A stretch of 64,000 bases of DNA. Source: Mytilisepta virgata (Eukaryota; Mollusca; Bivalvia; Mytilida; Mytilidae). Both the position numbers and the translations under genes were made by a program. Below, in pieces: positions 44,051-56,110 of the stretch. Location: contig CM051512.1 in NCBI GenBank assembly GCA_028015205.1, positions 8,616,255-8,680,254 on the forward strand, written 5' to 3'. Numbering within the stretch: the first letter of the stretch is position 1; each line of letters opens with the position of its first letter. The notes under the pieces were generated by a model. It saw only the letters and a list, made by a program, of their open reading frames with translations. It was not told the origin of the DNA and ran no database searches.

Positions 44051-47000
44051 AAAAGAAGTTTGAGTGTAACGAGAACTTCATGAACAATATATACAAAAAT
44101 ATATAGTATGTATACAGGGTTTTAATAAAATCTAGATAAAGCATATATCTAATTTCTTGTCTCATAAAATCAAGTTTAAGTGGATTGAGCCGGTAAGGAT
44201 GTTGCTTAATTGGAGAAGCATCGCCTACATCAACATCATGACAAACAGCAGTGGTTTTGTTTGGCACATCTGGAAAAAGATTTTTAAAAGAAAATACCAA
44301 AGTTTTCAATTTTTGTCTGCGATCGAAAGACAGATGTGCAAGTTTTGAGTCTAAATTTGACAAAATTTCTGAATTTTTCAATCTAACAGTTTGTTCCATA
44401 GTCTTCGAATCAAAAGATGGTTCAATTATATCTGGTTTGTCATGATCGTTCTCCGATTTAACCATGGCTAAAGTGGCAACTGGTTTACTCTCACCTTCAT
44501 TAGTACGCTCAAAATATGGTTTTAACATATTAATGTGACACACTCTATTTTGTTTACGCCGACCTGGAGTTTTTACAATATAATTCAAATCATTGATTTT
44601 ACTGTCAATTGTATAAGGACCACAGTATTTAGCCTGTAAAGGATGCCCAGGGACTGGCAAAAATACAAGTACCTTATCACCAGGCTCAAAAACTCTGTCC
44701 CTGGCATCTTTATCATACCATATTTTCATCTTATTCTGTACAGTTTTTAAGTTTTTCTGAGCAATTTGACAAGCAGTATACAATTTTTCTTTAAATCTAG
44801 ATACATAGTCTAGAAGATTCAAGTCAGTGTGTTCAGTAAGCCATTTTTCCTTAATCAATTTCAAAGGTCCCCTTACAGTATGACCAAACACTAACTCAAA
44901 GGGGCTAAAACCAAGGGATTCTTGAACAGCCTCTCGGACCGCAAAAAGTAGAAAGTGAACACCATCATCCCAGTCCCTGTCAAATTGAAGACAAAAAGTT
45001 CTAATCATGTTCTTCAGTGTTTGATGAAAACGTTCTAAGGCACCTTGAGATTCTGGATGATAAGCACTTGATCTATACTGAGTAATCCCTAACTGGTAAA
45101 CGACCTGCTGAAATAAACCTGACATAAAATTTGAACCCTGGTCGGACTGTATAGACTTAGGAAGTCCTACTAATGTGAAAAATTTGATAAGAGCTTTGAC
45201 AATAGTTGGTGTCTTGATATTCCTTAAGGGAATAGCCTCAGGAAAGCGAGTGGATGTACACATGATCGTTAATAAATAAGCATTTCCTGTCTTGGTCTTT
45301 GGTAAAGGTCCAACGCAATCAATAAGCACTCGGCTGAAAGGTTCTTCAAAGGCTGGAATTGGCAGAAGTGGTGCTGGTGGTATTTTCTGGTTAGGCTTGC
45401 CAACAACCTGGCATATATGGCATGATTTGCAGTATTCTGTGACATCATTTCTAAGTCTGGGCCAGTAGAAATGTTGTAATATCTTAAGGCAAGTCTTCCT
45501 TATACCTAAATGTCCAGCCAAGGGGGTGTCATGGGCAAGACCAATAATTTCTTGCCTATAGACTTTAGGCACCACCACTTGGTATACCACTCTCCATTCC
45601 TCCTCTGGGATAGCATCAGGGGGCCTCCACTTCCTCATCAAAATGCCGTCTTGATGATAGTAACATTCGGCCACTTTGTCTGCTTCTTCTTGGGGTAGAG
45701 CCCTCTTGCCGAGCTGAAGAACCTCAGGGTCTTTATTCTGTTCTTCCCTAAATGTTCTTTTGTCTAATGAATGGCTGTTCACGTCTGGCCATGGCATAAT
45801 TACACGTTTGTTAGTACCAGGTGGTCTTATTATGGCCTTTTCTGAGCTACCGGGACCTTCAATGTCGGCAAGAAAAGTGTCAGAAAGGTCCATATAATCA
45901 TACTGGCCTTCTTGTAAATCCTCGTCTTGTTGTTTTCTTGCCATCGCCCTAGTAACAACACAAGCTGGATACAGTTCAGCATCATCTTCAGGTGATTTAA
46001 CATCCACCACCGGTTCACTTGTAACAATTGGTTCAGCAACCACTTTGTTCCTAGCTAGATCATTTCCTAGCAATAATGAAACACCCTCAACAGGGAGAGT
46101 AGGACGAACACCCACAACAACTGGTCCAGTAATTAAGTCTGACTTCAAATAAATACGATGGAGGGGAACATCTATACAACCTAACTCCACACCTCGTAAC
46201 AAAACGGAGGCACCAACGGACGTCTTCTCGGACAAAGGCAACACACCTTCTAACAACAAAGACTGAGAAGCTCCAGTGTCCCGTAAAATCTTAATAGGCT
46301 GAGGAGTAGTATTATTAACAATAGAAACAAACCCATCAGACATAAAGGGCTTATAATCCTCCATGTAATCACAAAAACTGGACTTAAAAGCCTGACTCGC
46401 AGGACATTCCAACTTATTGGTAACAACGGGTGTCGTACAAGCACTGGACTTGGGCTTATGATCTCTTTCATTCTTCTTCTGGAGTCTAAAACAATCAGCC
46501 ATCAGGTGACCATTTTTCTTACAATAAGGACAAGTTAGTGACTTCTTCTCAAAAGTATCAAATTTTGGACCAGACATGTTATAACTAGACGGACTCTTTT
46601 TCTGTGCAACAGGCTTAATATCAGTACGCTCAGTGCTTTGATTTTTGTAATTTCCGCTTGAAGTATTAAAATTTTGACCTTTGAAACTCCTTTTATGTGA
46701 AATGGTATAATTATCGGAAACAACAGCTGCATCTTGCAATGTCTCAACAGTTTTGTCATCTAAATGTGTTTTTAAGTCTAAATTAACACACTGCTTGAAC
46801 TCTTCTAATAACATTAATTGTCTTAATTTATCAAAATTTTTATCTATTTTCTTTGACGTAAGCCATTTATCAAATAAATCTTCTTTTTCCCTAGCAAATT
46901 CAACATAGGTTTGTGTTTCAAACTTTTTATAAGACCTAAATTTCTGTCTATATGCTTCTGGCACTAGCTCATAAGCTTTCAAAACTTCCTGTTTAACAGT

Positions 47001-47588
47001 GTCATAATCAGAACTTTTTTCTGAAGAAAGTGCTGAGTAAATTTCAGCGGCCTTGCCCACAAAAACACTTTGCAACATTGTAGTCCAATAAGGCTTTGGC
47101 CATTTCAAATTTTGAGCAATTTTCTCAAATTGTGGAAAAAATTTATCCACCGTTTTTTCACAAAATTTGGGAACCAAACGTATATTTTTTGCTGCCTCAA
47201 ATTGTTCTGATTTTGACTTAGTGTTGCTTTCTACTTTAGCTATTTCTATTTTTATTTTCTCCATCTCTAACCTTTCTCTCATTTCAAGTTCTGCCTGTAA
47301 TTGTTTTTCTTCTTTTTCTAATTGTTTTAATTTAAGTTCGTGTTCTAATTCAAGCTGTTTTAATTTTAAAGCATCAACATTTTCGACCTTGAGGTCAAGA
47401 GCCTCTTCACCAAAAATTTCTAAATCAACTAAATTGTCTATTACCAAATTTTTTATAATTTGTTTTCTCATAGATGTTCTAAAATCTATTTTTAGATGTT
47501 TAGCAAGCAACACTAATTCTTTTTTCTTTAATTTATCAAACCCTTCCAGGTCTGGCGTTTTCAAAAATTTACCAGCATCAAATTCCAT
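44049..47588 (-). CDS. Gag-protease-integrase polyprotein with RT stub, 1179 aa
   Basis: Residues 1-55 resemble a SAP-like helix pair; about 65-125 is a charged coiled coil; about 130-320 is Gag capsid-like. A CCHC zinc knuckle (CPYCKKNGHLMADC) is at 353-366. An aspartic protease site DTGAS starts at 437. The integrase HHCC zinc domain is at 686-726, and its core triad is D757, D816, E852 (DD35E spacing). A GPY/F-type module (KYCGPYTI) follows, then HINMLKPYF. The start of RT (DVDVGDASPIKQHPYR, QEIRYML) comes after integrase and breaks off near 44139. The following 28 or so residues are non-homologous. Integrase before RT is unusual for Ty3/gypsy and matches the Gmr1-like group. With no RT or RNase H the element depends on a partner. 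Confidence 0.9.
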   Translation of the reverse strand: MEFDAGKFLKTPDLEGFDKLKKKELVLLAKHLKIDFRTSMRKQIIKNLVIDNLVDLEIFGEEALDLKVENVDALKLKQLELEHELKLKQLEKEEKQLQAELEMRERLEMEKIKIEIAKVESNTKSKSEQFEAAKNIRLVPKFCEKTVDKFFPQFEKIAQNLKWPKPYWTTMLQSVFVGKAAEIYSALSSEKSSDYDTVKQEVLKAYELVPEAYRQKFRSYKKFETQTYVEFAREKEDLFDKWLTSKKIDKNFDKLRQLMLLEEFKQCVNLDLKTHLDDKTVETLQDAAVVSDNYTISHKRSFKGQNFNTSSGNYKNQSTERTDIKPVAQKKSPSSYNMSGPKFDTFEKKSLTCPYCKKNGHLMADCFRLQKKNERDHKPKSSACTTPVVTNKLECPASQAFKSSFCDYMEDYKPFMSDGFVSIVNNTTPQPIKILRDTGASQSLLLEGVLPLSEKTSVGASVLLRGVELGCIDVPLHRIYLKSDLITGPVVVGVRPTLPVEGVSLLLGNDLARNKVVAEPIVTSEPVVDVKSPEDDAELYPACVVTRAMARKQQDEDLQEGQYDYMDLSDTFLADIEGPGSSEKAIIRPPGTNKRVIMPWPDVNSHSLDKRTFREEQNKDPEVLQLGKRALPQEEADKVAECYYHQDGILMRKWRPPDAIPEEEWRVVYQVVVPKVYRQEIIGLAHDTPLAGHLGIRKTCLKILQHFYWPRLRNDVTEYCKSCHICQVVGKPNQKIPPAPLLPIPAFEEPFSRVLIDCVGPLPKTKTGNAYLLTIMCTSTRFPEAIPLRNIKTPTIVKALIKFFTLVGLPKSIQSDQGSNFMSGLFQQVVYQLGITQYRSSAYHPESQGALERFHQTLKNMIRTFCLQFDRDWDDGVHFLLFAVREAVQESLGFSPFELVFGHTVRGPLKLIKEKWLTEHTDLNLLDYVSRFKEKLYTACQIAQKNLKTVQNKMKIWYDKDARDRVFEPGDKVLVFLPVPGHPLQAKYCGPYTIDSKINDLNYIVKTPGRRKQNRVCHINMLKPYFERTNEGESKPVATLAMVKSENDHDKPDIIEPSFDSKTMEQTVRLKNSEILSNLDSKLAHLSFDRRQKLKTLVFSFKNLFPDVPNKTTAVCHDVDVGDASPIKQHPYRLNPLKLDFMRQEIRYMLYLDFIKTLYTYYIFLYILFMKFSLHSNFF

Positions 47589-47654
47589 TTTGTAGAATTT
47601 TGTTGGCTAATTCTAATGAAAATACTGAAAAAATTTATTAAGATATTAACGTTC

Positions 47655-47672
47655 TCCCGAGACGAGCCCCCA
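47655..47672 (-). promoter_or_regulatory. Primer-binding site, tRNA-Pro-like
   Basis: Minus strand TGGGGGCTCGTCTCGGGA, 5 nt inside the 5' LTR. The first 12 bases match the complement of a tRNA-Pro 3' end; one extra T then shifts the match. Confidence 0.75.
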
Positions 47673-47677
47673 ATTTC

Positions 47678-48286
47678 TGTTACGGCCGAAATCACCTTTA
47701 AAATGTAGCCAACAAAAGACACAAATCAATAATAAAATTTAACAAGATTTATTATATATACAAAGTTTACAAAAATATTACAAAAAAAACTAAAATGTCA
47801 ACTTAACTGTTCAAAATCCTGTTTTTTCTTGATCCGGAATTCTGGTCACTGTTGCCTGAATCCAAACGGAATATTATATCCAATCAGTCACAATCTAGTA
47901 TGATGTAATGAAAATAACAGTCTGTCAAGTACGATGTATGAAACGTAAATAAATCCAACAGCTGAGAACACAAGAATGTCTATGTGCGGTCCAATATGCT
48001 ATGCTCTGCAAGTTTAACTTTCGTGTCCATATATATACTGTAGAACGGAAACTTCTGGAATACGGTAGAAGTTCGAATCACACCATAATTATTACGTAAG
48101 TCAAATAGAAAGTTCTAGTCATTCCACCAGTATCCATTATTGTTCCAGTGATTTCTAAACTGCGCAGTTATAACATTATTTGGTAAACAACTATAAGTAT
48201 TATGTAAACACATTATACACGTCACAAGGCCACACAAAACAAACCAGGCCAAGATAAATAAATATAATAATTACAATATCATAACA
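47678..48286 (-). repeat. 5' LTR (609 bp)
   Basis: Identical by eye to 43431-44039; upstream LTR in the element's orientation. Confidence 0.95.
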
Positions 48287-48295
48287 ATAAATAAA
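48286..48295 (+). promoter_or_regulatory. Displaced original poly(A) signal of gene B
   Basis: AATAAATAAA, formed by the last base of the LTR plus the duplicated target. Removing the element and one ATAA leaves ACATAAAATAAATAAACG about 160 bp after the stop codon, comparable with ACAATAAACG after gene A. Confidence 0.55.
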
Positions 48296-49659
48296 CGCGA
48301 ATTGTATGTGTTTGTTTGTTTTTTTTTTTTTTTTTTCTTCTTTTTTTTATCTATTGTATATAAAATGTGGATTTTTGCTGGATATTGAGTTTTACGGACG
48401 AAATAGTTTTTATCAAAAAGTTAGCATTTTTAACTGCGAGTTAATAATGAGCATTCTGCCGTTTTTGTGTAAGGCTTTTGTTCTTTTTACAAACCTATCG
48501 AGTACTAGTATGAGACTAATTTTTATTTTTTGTGTTTTTCTATCCACTGACCAAGAATGTAGGTTGAGGGTTGAGTATTCACAAGCATATATGATAATAT
48601 ACCGCTCCTTAAATGTGTTCAAAGCCAAGACACTGCATTTTTAATGGCTGTCCTTATCGCCTTCTTTTTATTGTTTTAGTGTTCATTTGGGATAGTTTGT
48701 AATTATTTTCCAGAGCAATTAATTCTTTGTATTGTGGTGGAGTGGTAGCCTATTGTCCTGTCCCGTATTTTGGCGGGGTGTTAGCCTAGATGTAATACTA
48801 TCTTTCACCTTGTCGTGTCTTGTCTGGTATTTATTAGACAATTAAATCAGTGAAATATTTTTATAATTAAGCATTAGTAGATAGGTGTTTTTGTATATAT
48901 CCTCTATTATTTCCATGTTCAATCGAATGAGATCTGGCCAAAATTATAATTTATTTTTCATTCACAAAGCATAAAACAATGTTTTACAATAACGAATCAA
49001 GTAATGCTACTTACATGTACAAGGACAAAATAGTTCACTTATTTATTACATTTGGATACTAGTAATCAATTGGACTATTACTAAAACTCTTAAAGTAACA
49101 TTATAACATACTGGGATACATACAAAATAGCATGGGCAAGAAGGTTAAATGTGTTTGTGCCGTCAGCTAAGAAGACGTATTGACTCTTTCACATACAACA
49201 GTGGAAAATGTATTAGTTTACTTTATATAAGAAAAAAGAGGATAAACAAAGGTTCATTTCTTTACACAGTACTTGCATTTGACATCTGAGAAATCAGAGC
49301 AAATCCAGTGTTAACATCTTTATGACAGAAAAAAACGTACGTAGAGACACTTCAAGTATACCCTGGAACCAATATTGGCCAATATTTTGTTCTGATTTCA
49401 GTGGTCAATGTTTAGGTTCTGATAAGCATTGAAATAATTAGTTGATTAATTTTGAAACTCTGTTGAAGGTAAGGTTTCAATTCCCTCAGGCTTGCCATTA
49501 TCTGGAATCTGACAGTTTTGTTTAGGCCTTTTTTATTCTAATTGTTCACATTATCATAGTTATTATGTTTGCCTCTCTCCAATTTTTTATAAGGGTGTTG
49601 AAGATTTAACACGGAGTCGACACTGCTGCTGCAAGTCAGCAAGTTCCATATGGTACATG
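48291..49659. other. Intergenic, no gene recognised
   Basis: T-rich start (48318-48347). No supported coding or RNA feature. Confidence 0.4.
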
Positions 49660-49927
49660 TACCATTCCCTGGTACCTGTGATGGATCAGGGAGCCCAACC
49701 GAAAGAGTTGCCTAGTGCGTCCCAGACGGTGGATAGGGTATATCATCTCGGTTAAGGTTTGCCAGGCTTAATTATAGAACCATCATGCCTTTTCCTGCTG
49801 CATTAAAAATGGATTTCCCGTTGTGTCCATTTATGAATTGTGCTTGTATTGTTTAACTGGATCTCGTCCTGAACATCACGAAATATTTGTCACTTGATTT
49901 TAAGCAAACAGCAATCAATCAATCATT
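49660..49927 (+). mobile_element. SINE-like element, copy 2
   Basis: Contains GGAGCCCAACCGAAAGAGTT and GCCTAGTGCGTCCCAGACGG, and ends AAGCAAACAGCAATCAATCA. Homologous to copies at 35243 and 51325. Confidence 0.65.
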
Positions 49928-50012
49928 GTTTCGATACAATTTGTATGTAGATGTGTTTTAAGTATCAGTTAATACATATCAAATATTAGATGGTTTTTTT
50001 CATATATCACAC

Positions 50013-50105
50013 ATCATATCAACCTAATACGTCAATATCAGTCTTTACGTCGAGGCTATGATATGGGTCTAGGGTTGATATTGGGTGTGATATGAAAAAG
50101 CCGTA
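50013..50105. mobile_element. Short fold-back repeat
   Basis: Arms TTTTTCATATATCACAC and GTGTGATATGAAAAA with inner ATCAACC and GGTTGATA. Confidence 0.7.
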
Positions 50106-50870
50106 TCATATTTGTTTTATCTTGGATAAATCTTGGATGAATGTACATGAAAAGAGTTACATATTTGTCGTTGTTTTGTATCCAGTAAAACTTACTTGAG
50201 TATATATATAAAGTAGATTTTCATGTTTTCACATCTGAGACAAAATATTCGACCACGGACGCGTCTTCGTCTGCCATTTTCAAAAATTTTACACATTGAA
50301 ATTCCTCGTTCATTTTAAGTCCAAGGAAGTAGATTATGTTAACATCTGTTATGCAGGAAACATGTTATCGCGCGCCTCTCTACTTATATTTTCAAACTAC
50401 TGAAGATTGATTTATATATACTATGGTTCTTATTTATTTATTGTCTTTTTACTGGATTACAATACAATTTCAAATTACTTGACAGAAATTAACACGTATA
50501 CCACAGTGTTGGATTTTGATTCTAAATTTTGCAGTGAATTTTGTTGTAAAATATGAAATGACAAATTCCATATATTTCTTGGCCATATCAAACTTACAGT
50601 TCACTGTGTGTGTACTATGTGTGAATATTGTTATCGTTTTATTTATGTAAAAAAATATTTATATGGAGATAATGAGATTTTATTATTTTTTTTTCATTTT
50701 ATATTTATATTAATGGTCCCGACTATGATTAGTCGTAGGTGTGATCTGATTTCCGGTCTTTGATTTCTTTGTTAAGGAACGATCACCGATTGTAAGCTTG
50801 TGAAACCGGAACCAGTTGCGGCAGAACAAAAACTTTTTGTAATACGTTATCATACATTATGATCTTATAA
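50106..50870. other. Intergenic, repeat fragment near 50720-50830
   Basis: GTGATCTGATTTCCGGTCTT (50738) is shared with the fold-back at 20400-20545. Otherwise nothing recognised. Confidence 0.45.
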
Positions 50871-51117
50871 GTGGTTTTAGCATACCTGATATGACCAAAT
50901 TGGACCTCAAATATCAATACACAAAGTCTAATATGAGGTCCAATAGGAATTTACAATAGAATTGCTTTATAAATCCGTATTAGCCCCGTGTCGGACCTGA
51001 GGGCTGATACGGATTTATAAAGGAATTCTATTGGAAATGCATATTGGACCCCATATTAGACTTTGTGTCTTGATGTTTGAGGTCCAATTTTTAGATATTT
51101 CATAAAAACCACTTGCA
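50871..51117. mobile_element. Large fold-back element, arms about 110 bp
   Basis: From AAGTGGTTTTAGCATA-type left end to its complement. Inner arms include TTTATAAATCCGTATTAGCC and GGCTGATACGGATTTATAAA around CCGTGTCGGACCTGA. Confidence 0.9.
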
Positions 51118-51324
51118 GTTTGAAAAAAGACACACAGTAGATACAGATCGCACTAATGTTGTACAAAATTTGGTATTCTACATACGATCTAGATATTCTT
51201 TTCTTATGACGACACATTACCTATAAGACCATAATATTTTTAGAAAGCATGATAAATTCATTATATTTAATATATGTTGGGTCCATAAACAATTCGTGGA
51301 TCTTTATATAATATTTTCAATACA

Positions 51325-51635
51325 CCTGTAGCAGATCACTGAGCTCAACCCACAGAGCTGGCTCCGCTGCGGATAGGGGACACCCTTAACACCGAAAGCC
51401 GGACCTCGGACAATAGAATTGTTTGGAGAATGCCATGCTCATTGCATGCTAAAGACCTCCTTTGTAGTTACAGAAGTCTAAATTATTCGACCACATCCAA
51501 CCATCCACCCTTTGCCAGGGGCAGTCAAAGAAAGTTTCCCTTTGTGTTCCGTCCCACCATTATTTGTGAATTGTGTCTGACATGCATGAAACATTTGCAA
51601 ATGGGCGATAAGCAAACACCAATAAATTATATAAA
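51325..51635 (+). mobile_element. SINE-like element, copy 3
   Basis: Contains GAGCTCAACCCACAGAGCTG and GACCTCGGACAATAG, tail ATGAAACATTTGCAAATGGG then AAGCAAACACCAATAAAT. The reading frame 51430-51780 is an artefact of this repeat. Confidence 0.65.
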
Positions 51636-51714
51636 CGTGTTCTATTGGTGTCCGGAATCAGTATTACGTCGATTACCAAAGCTTGCTAAACGAAACTTTG
51701 AACTTTTTATCCAA

Positions 51715-51741
51715 CCCCCCCCCCCCCCCCCCCCCCCCCCC
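51715..51741. repeat. C27 homopolymer
   Basis: 27 consecutive C; length likely unreliable in assembly. Confidence 0.95.
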
Positions 51742-54700
51742 TCAATTCTATTTTGTGTCAGTATACCTAACTTTAGCTAACTGGCGTTACACACCAAATA
51801 TACAATTGTAGGTATACATTTTTAATGTTATAAATTAGTCTTAAGATGCAAATGAAACACGAAGTGAGGTAACTGCAACCCTTACTTACTTTCATTTTTT
51901 TTTATTACCAAGTTGAAGATTACTTACCCAACCATGCAATCCTTCAAATTGTATGTCTCTGTACAAAGTTAGATGTGTTAGTATGCGTTTCTTTGTTTCG
52001 TTTTATTGTTTTTTTTGAGAATGGAAAAAAGATTGATATTCCAAGAGTTAAAATAGGACAAATATAGTCTAAGAACAAATAAACTTTTGAGAGAAAGAGT
52101 TCACGTATGTTACCAATGAAACTGTTTATAAATTCTAATAGCATATGGACGTCACATATGGTATTAACAGTCCAACCTACAAACGATGTCATTGTACCTC
52201 CGTAATGTTTATTCATCAAGTACAAATATGGAAGATATGGTAGAAATTGCCCATATAAAGTTTTTTTTTTATCTTCCGAAAACCGTTTTGCAACAAAGAC
52301 TCCAATAAGATTTAATCATCTATCTTAAACAGGTTCGGGATAATACCAATTGGGATAAATTATCTTACATTTTGTATTTATCCAAACTGGGATAATTCTG
52401 GCACCTCTCTGGTCGAAATGACTTTATCACGTGAAATATCAGACGAGCCCGTTAGGGCGAGTTTGATATTCCACGTGATTAAGTCAGTATCAAAAACAAA
52501 AAGTACATTATTCTTTTTATCGGTATTTTAAAAAATATATATATCATTATGAAAATAAAAAAAATAATACGCACTATTTCATCGGCATATAATAACGTGC
52601 ATAATTCGGTCGCCATTTTGTTTTCATTACAAAATTTGAAGCGGGAGAGAAAGGACGTTGATCTGAACCTTTTCAGCGTTGACATGCATTGTAACTTGTA
52701 CAGAAATCATATTTGTCGTGAAAAAAGTAAGTAAATTCATTGTACATCACTGAATGTTTCATAAAAATGATGCATTCCGAAAATATGACTGTAGGGGTCC
52801 ATTTTCTTGATTTTTTTTTTTTGGAAGCAGACGACGGGGGTTGCCGTGTTGCAAAAGGGTGATTTGCGGGAGGTGGGCTAACAGTTTTATTGACTATAAA
52901 AAATATGATAATTAGTCTCGATCGCGTTTACAATTTTTATATGACTTATTTAACTCGTTTGAATGTAAAAACACGCTTTGTTTACAATCAGCGACGAGCG
53001 AAATTCACCTTGGGGCGACGTGACAAATGTGATGTTCATTCATAAATTGCACGCACTCGCTTGGTGACGCCAACGTTTTTGATCGGATACCACTGGATTC
53101 GTACGCGTTACGTCGCCCATGTCAATTGCCAACTGACCCATTAATTTCTTGTATCAAGACAGTTCACGATTACTGATTTTATCGGTCAGTAGAGATCAAA
53201 GGAAAATGACCCAAATTACCGATAAAAGCAAAATAAAACCAAAGAATAAAAAAGACAATCGGGAGATTCTTTCAGATCAAGGTGAAATTTTAACAGAAAT
53301 AAAAATTGTCTATTAAAAATAGAGTAGGAATAAGATTCAGAGAGTAGAATTTCAAAATATTCAAGGAGTCATGATATGATTTGATTTCCGAAAATTATTT
53401 TAGAAATATATTATCTATTTTGTTTTATTATATGTTGAAACTATTGAAATCTGGATTTTAACTTAAATATCAATGTCACATGTTATATGAATAGGGAATA
53501 AAAATACATTCAATCAATCTTATCAGGGATAGAAGTCTTTCAAATTGTTAGGGTGTTAATGGTCAAAGATTAGAATCTAATAGACAAAAAAGGTAAAACT
53601 AGCTGACGTGGAGTTGCCAAATTCAAAGACTAGGCAAATTATAGGTGATAAGCTGACAAAGCAAGAAAAGGTCAAACAGATATGCATTTATCCGAAAGAA
53701 CAAATAAAAACTACAGCACCAGCACACTAAACTACCACAAAAACCGAATTGATTTCAGTTGCATAAGAAATTTCCTCCTTCTTCTACGCCTCCGATGGGA
53801 ACCTTCAAGAGATGTGTTAAGTAATAAACTTCAAATATGACGTAAAATCTTATCAAAGATATCTAGTTTCTTATGTGTAATTCTCCATATAAGCTACGGA
53901 TTTGTGTAATTACGTAATTACATGTAAAATTACTGAAACCAAAATTACTATGTCAGTTTATGGGTTTCAACTCCCAAAAATAAATTTAGGCGCATGCACG
54001 TATTTGCCTTAACACAGTGGATTTAGCCGCATGGATCGTATTGAATTGCATAAGTTATCAAAATGGATAGCTTGATGTTGCGTTAAATACAAGGAATTCA
54101 CTATTTATTTCTAATCTTTATGCTTCAGAAACAGATATAAAAAATGCGTTCCCTGTTTTCTCTGATATAGTTCAAATTAATACATACAATCCATATGTTA
54201 ATACCAATTATTTTCCGCACAGCACGTAACATTGGACATATTTATAAATCAACCACAAAATGTTTGAACAGATAGCAGTTTCCAGAATACATACTAGTAA
54301 AAAAGACTCGTTCAACTACTTATTGTAGTATTCCTTTATTATTGAAATGTATCATTATATACTGCCGATTTCTACTGAACTCCATGACGATATAGCATTA
54401 AACCCTTTATCGGAGTATTATTTCTGTCTTTTTTTTTCGTTTAGTAGAGCAACAGTAACCGACCCGCAGCTATAAGAGCCTTAGCTAGTTTTACAGTTAA
54501 AACGATCATATTCTGACCCTGCTATCTACATTATGTACCGCCCAACCTACTCTTGCAGTTCGGACAAACGGTCACCTTGTTGGTAACCCATACTAGAAAA
54601 TAATTATCCGTCTGTGCATATGATCTCCTCATGTCGTTAGTAATAGGCACGCCTACAGCGCGCGATGCAGTTGTGACGCTTCACACACTGCCTGTGGAAA

Positions 54701-54904
54701 TAAGATAGTGGATTGCATTATTTCACAATGTACATCGATGCTATAGATTCTATGGTTGACTGACGATCCCAAAATTCCAATCACCCTTTACTAAATAGAC
54801 CGCACACCTATAAAATAATGTTCAGTGGACAATATTTCTGCTATGTTCATAGCATATCTATTTCTTCTGCACACCTCTTTATTTGAATTTACAGCTTGTC
54901 TTCA
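51742..54904. other. Intergenic, no gene recognised
   Basis: Includes a small fold-back at about 52419-52487 (arms ACTTTATCACGTGAAATATC and GATATTCCACGTGATTAAGT, centre GAGCCCGTTAGGGCGAG). No coding region with motifs. Confidence 0.45.
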
Positions 54905-56110
54905 AGTAAATATGGCCGATCGTCAGCACTCGTGGTGACCTATTTTTAAACCAAGTATCAAGTCTCTACGATTTGTCTTCTAATTTGTGCCATTTTTTTT
55001 TTTTTTTACTTTGACAGCTGCAATTTTGAAAATGGCCGTCGACCAGAAGTTCTTAATATGGCGCGGCACAGCTCAAGGTGACCCATGATGTTTGTTCCAA
55101 TTTTAGTCGCGAACCCTTCAGCCGTTTTCAAGAACACTCGCGGACAAAACTCGATCACACAAAAGGAGAACAATAAGTAGATATATTTGTTACGCACAGG
55201 GTAACGGATGTTTCCCAACGTTCCCAAACATCAATTTCGACAGCTCCCTGAAAATTTCGATTTTTTTTCATTTTCGAGGGGCAGCTATCTTGGATTTTCC
55301 AATATGGCCGATCGAAAGTACTTGTGGTGACCTTTTTTTAAACCAAGTATCAAGTCTTAAGGATTTGTTTCCTAATTCGTACGATTTTTTTTTCGATTTT
55401 GACAGCCGCCGTTTTGAACATGGCCGTCGACCAGAAGTTCTTAATATGACGAGGCCCAGCTCCAAGTGACCCTTGATTTTTGTGCCAATTTTGGTTGTGG
55501 ACCCTTCAGCCCTTTTTGAGAACACTCGCTGGCAAAACTCGATCGGTCGACAGGAGAATAATAATAATAAGAAAAGGAGTAAAAAAAAATGTTCCCCTCC
55601 AAAGTTTGTTTGGGGAATATAACTAGAATTACCATTGCAAGCAATAGCTGATGTCACATCGAACACCCTTCCATGGCAACAGCAGCCATTTTGAAAAATA
55701 GTAACCCATCTTAGCCTCCTAGAACTTAGGAAAGACAATTCCATAAAGTTTGAGATAATTCTGGACGGTTCTACACTAGCGGTACAGTACAGAGAAAACT
55801 GTAATTTAACAAATTTTCGCACTTTATCCGGCCATTTTGAAAATTTTTAACTTCAAAAGCAAATCTACAGATGGTGGTTATTAATTCCTTAACGTTTGAG
55901 ATAATTTAATTGGAAAAAGAACAATTTCTGTTCCCATGGCAACCATGGCCAAGTTTGTCCAACCGATTCCAATTTTGTTGCGTTAATTTGTAAAACTTGA
56001 TGCAAGGAGCAATCTTACAAGGTTTTGAAAGGATTTGTTCAGCAGATACAGAGAAGATTGCAATTTAACAAATGACAAAGTCAAAGGTCATGAAAAAACA
56101 AAAGTGTGCA
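54905..56110. repeat. Interspersed repeat with two direct copies of about 290 bp
   Basis: TATGGCCGATCG, AACCAAGTATCAAGTC, ATGGCCGTCGACCAGAAGTT and AAAACTCGATC recur in the same order at about 54910-55170 and 55290-55560. The second copy ends in an AATAATAATAAG tract. The 184-codon minus frame (55268-55822) is translation of repeat. Confidence 0.75.

Larger units (their letters stand above)
43427..48290 (-). mobile_element. Young LTR retrotransposon, Ty3/gypsy-type, Gmr1-like order, RT deleted
   Basis: Two 609-bp LTRs (43431-44039 and 47678-48286) flank one ORF and are flanked by ATAA (43427-43430 and 48287-48290), a 4-bp target duplication. A primer-binding site (47655-47672) and polypurine tract (44040-44050) are present. 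The internal part is only about 3.6 kb because RT and RNase H are missing. The LTRs look identical, so insertion is recent. It sits 163 bp after the gene B stop codon in opposite orientation. Confidence 0.93.

Noticed and set aside
47167..47595. 142-codon plus-strand frame
   Set aside because: Antisense shadow of the Gag coiled-coil region.
55268..55822. 184-codon minus-strand frame
   Set aside because: Lies entirely in an interspersed repeat whose second copy does not keep the frame.
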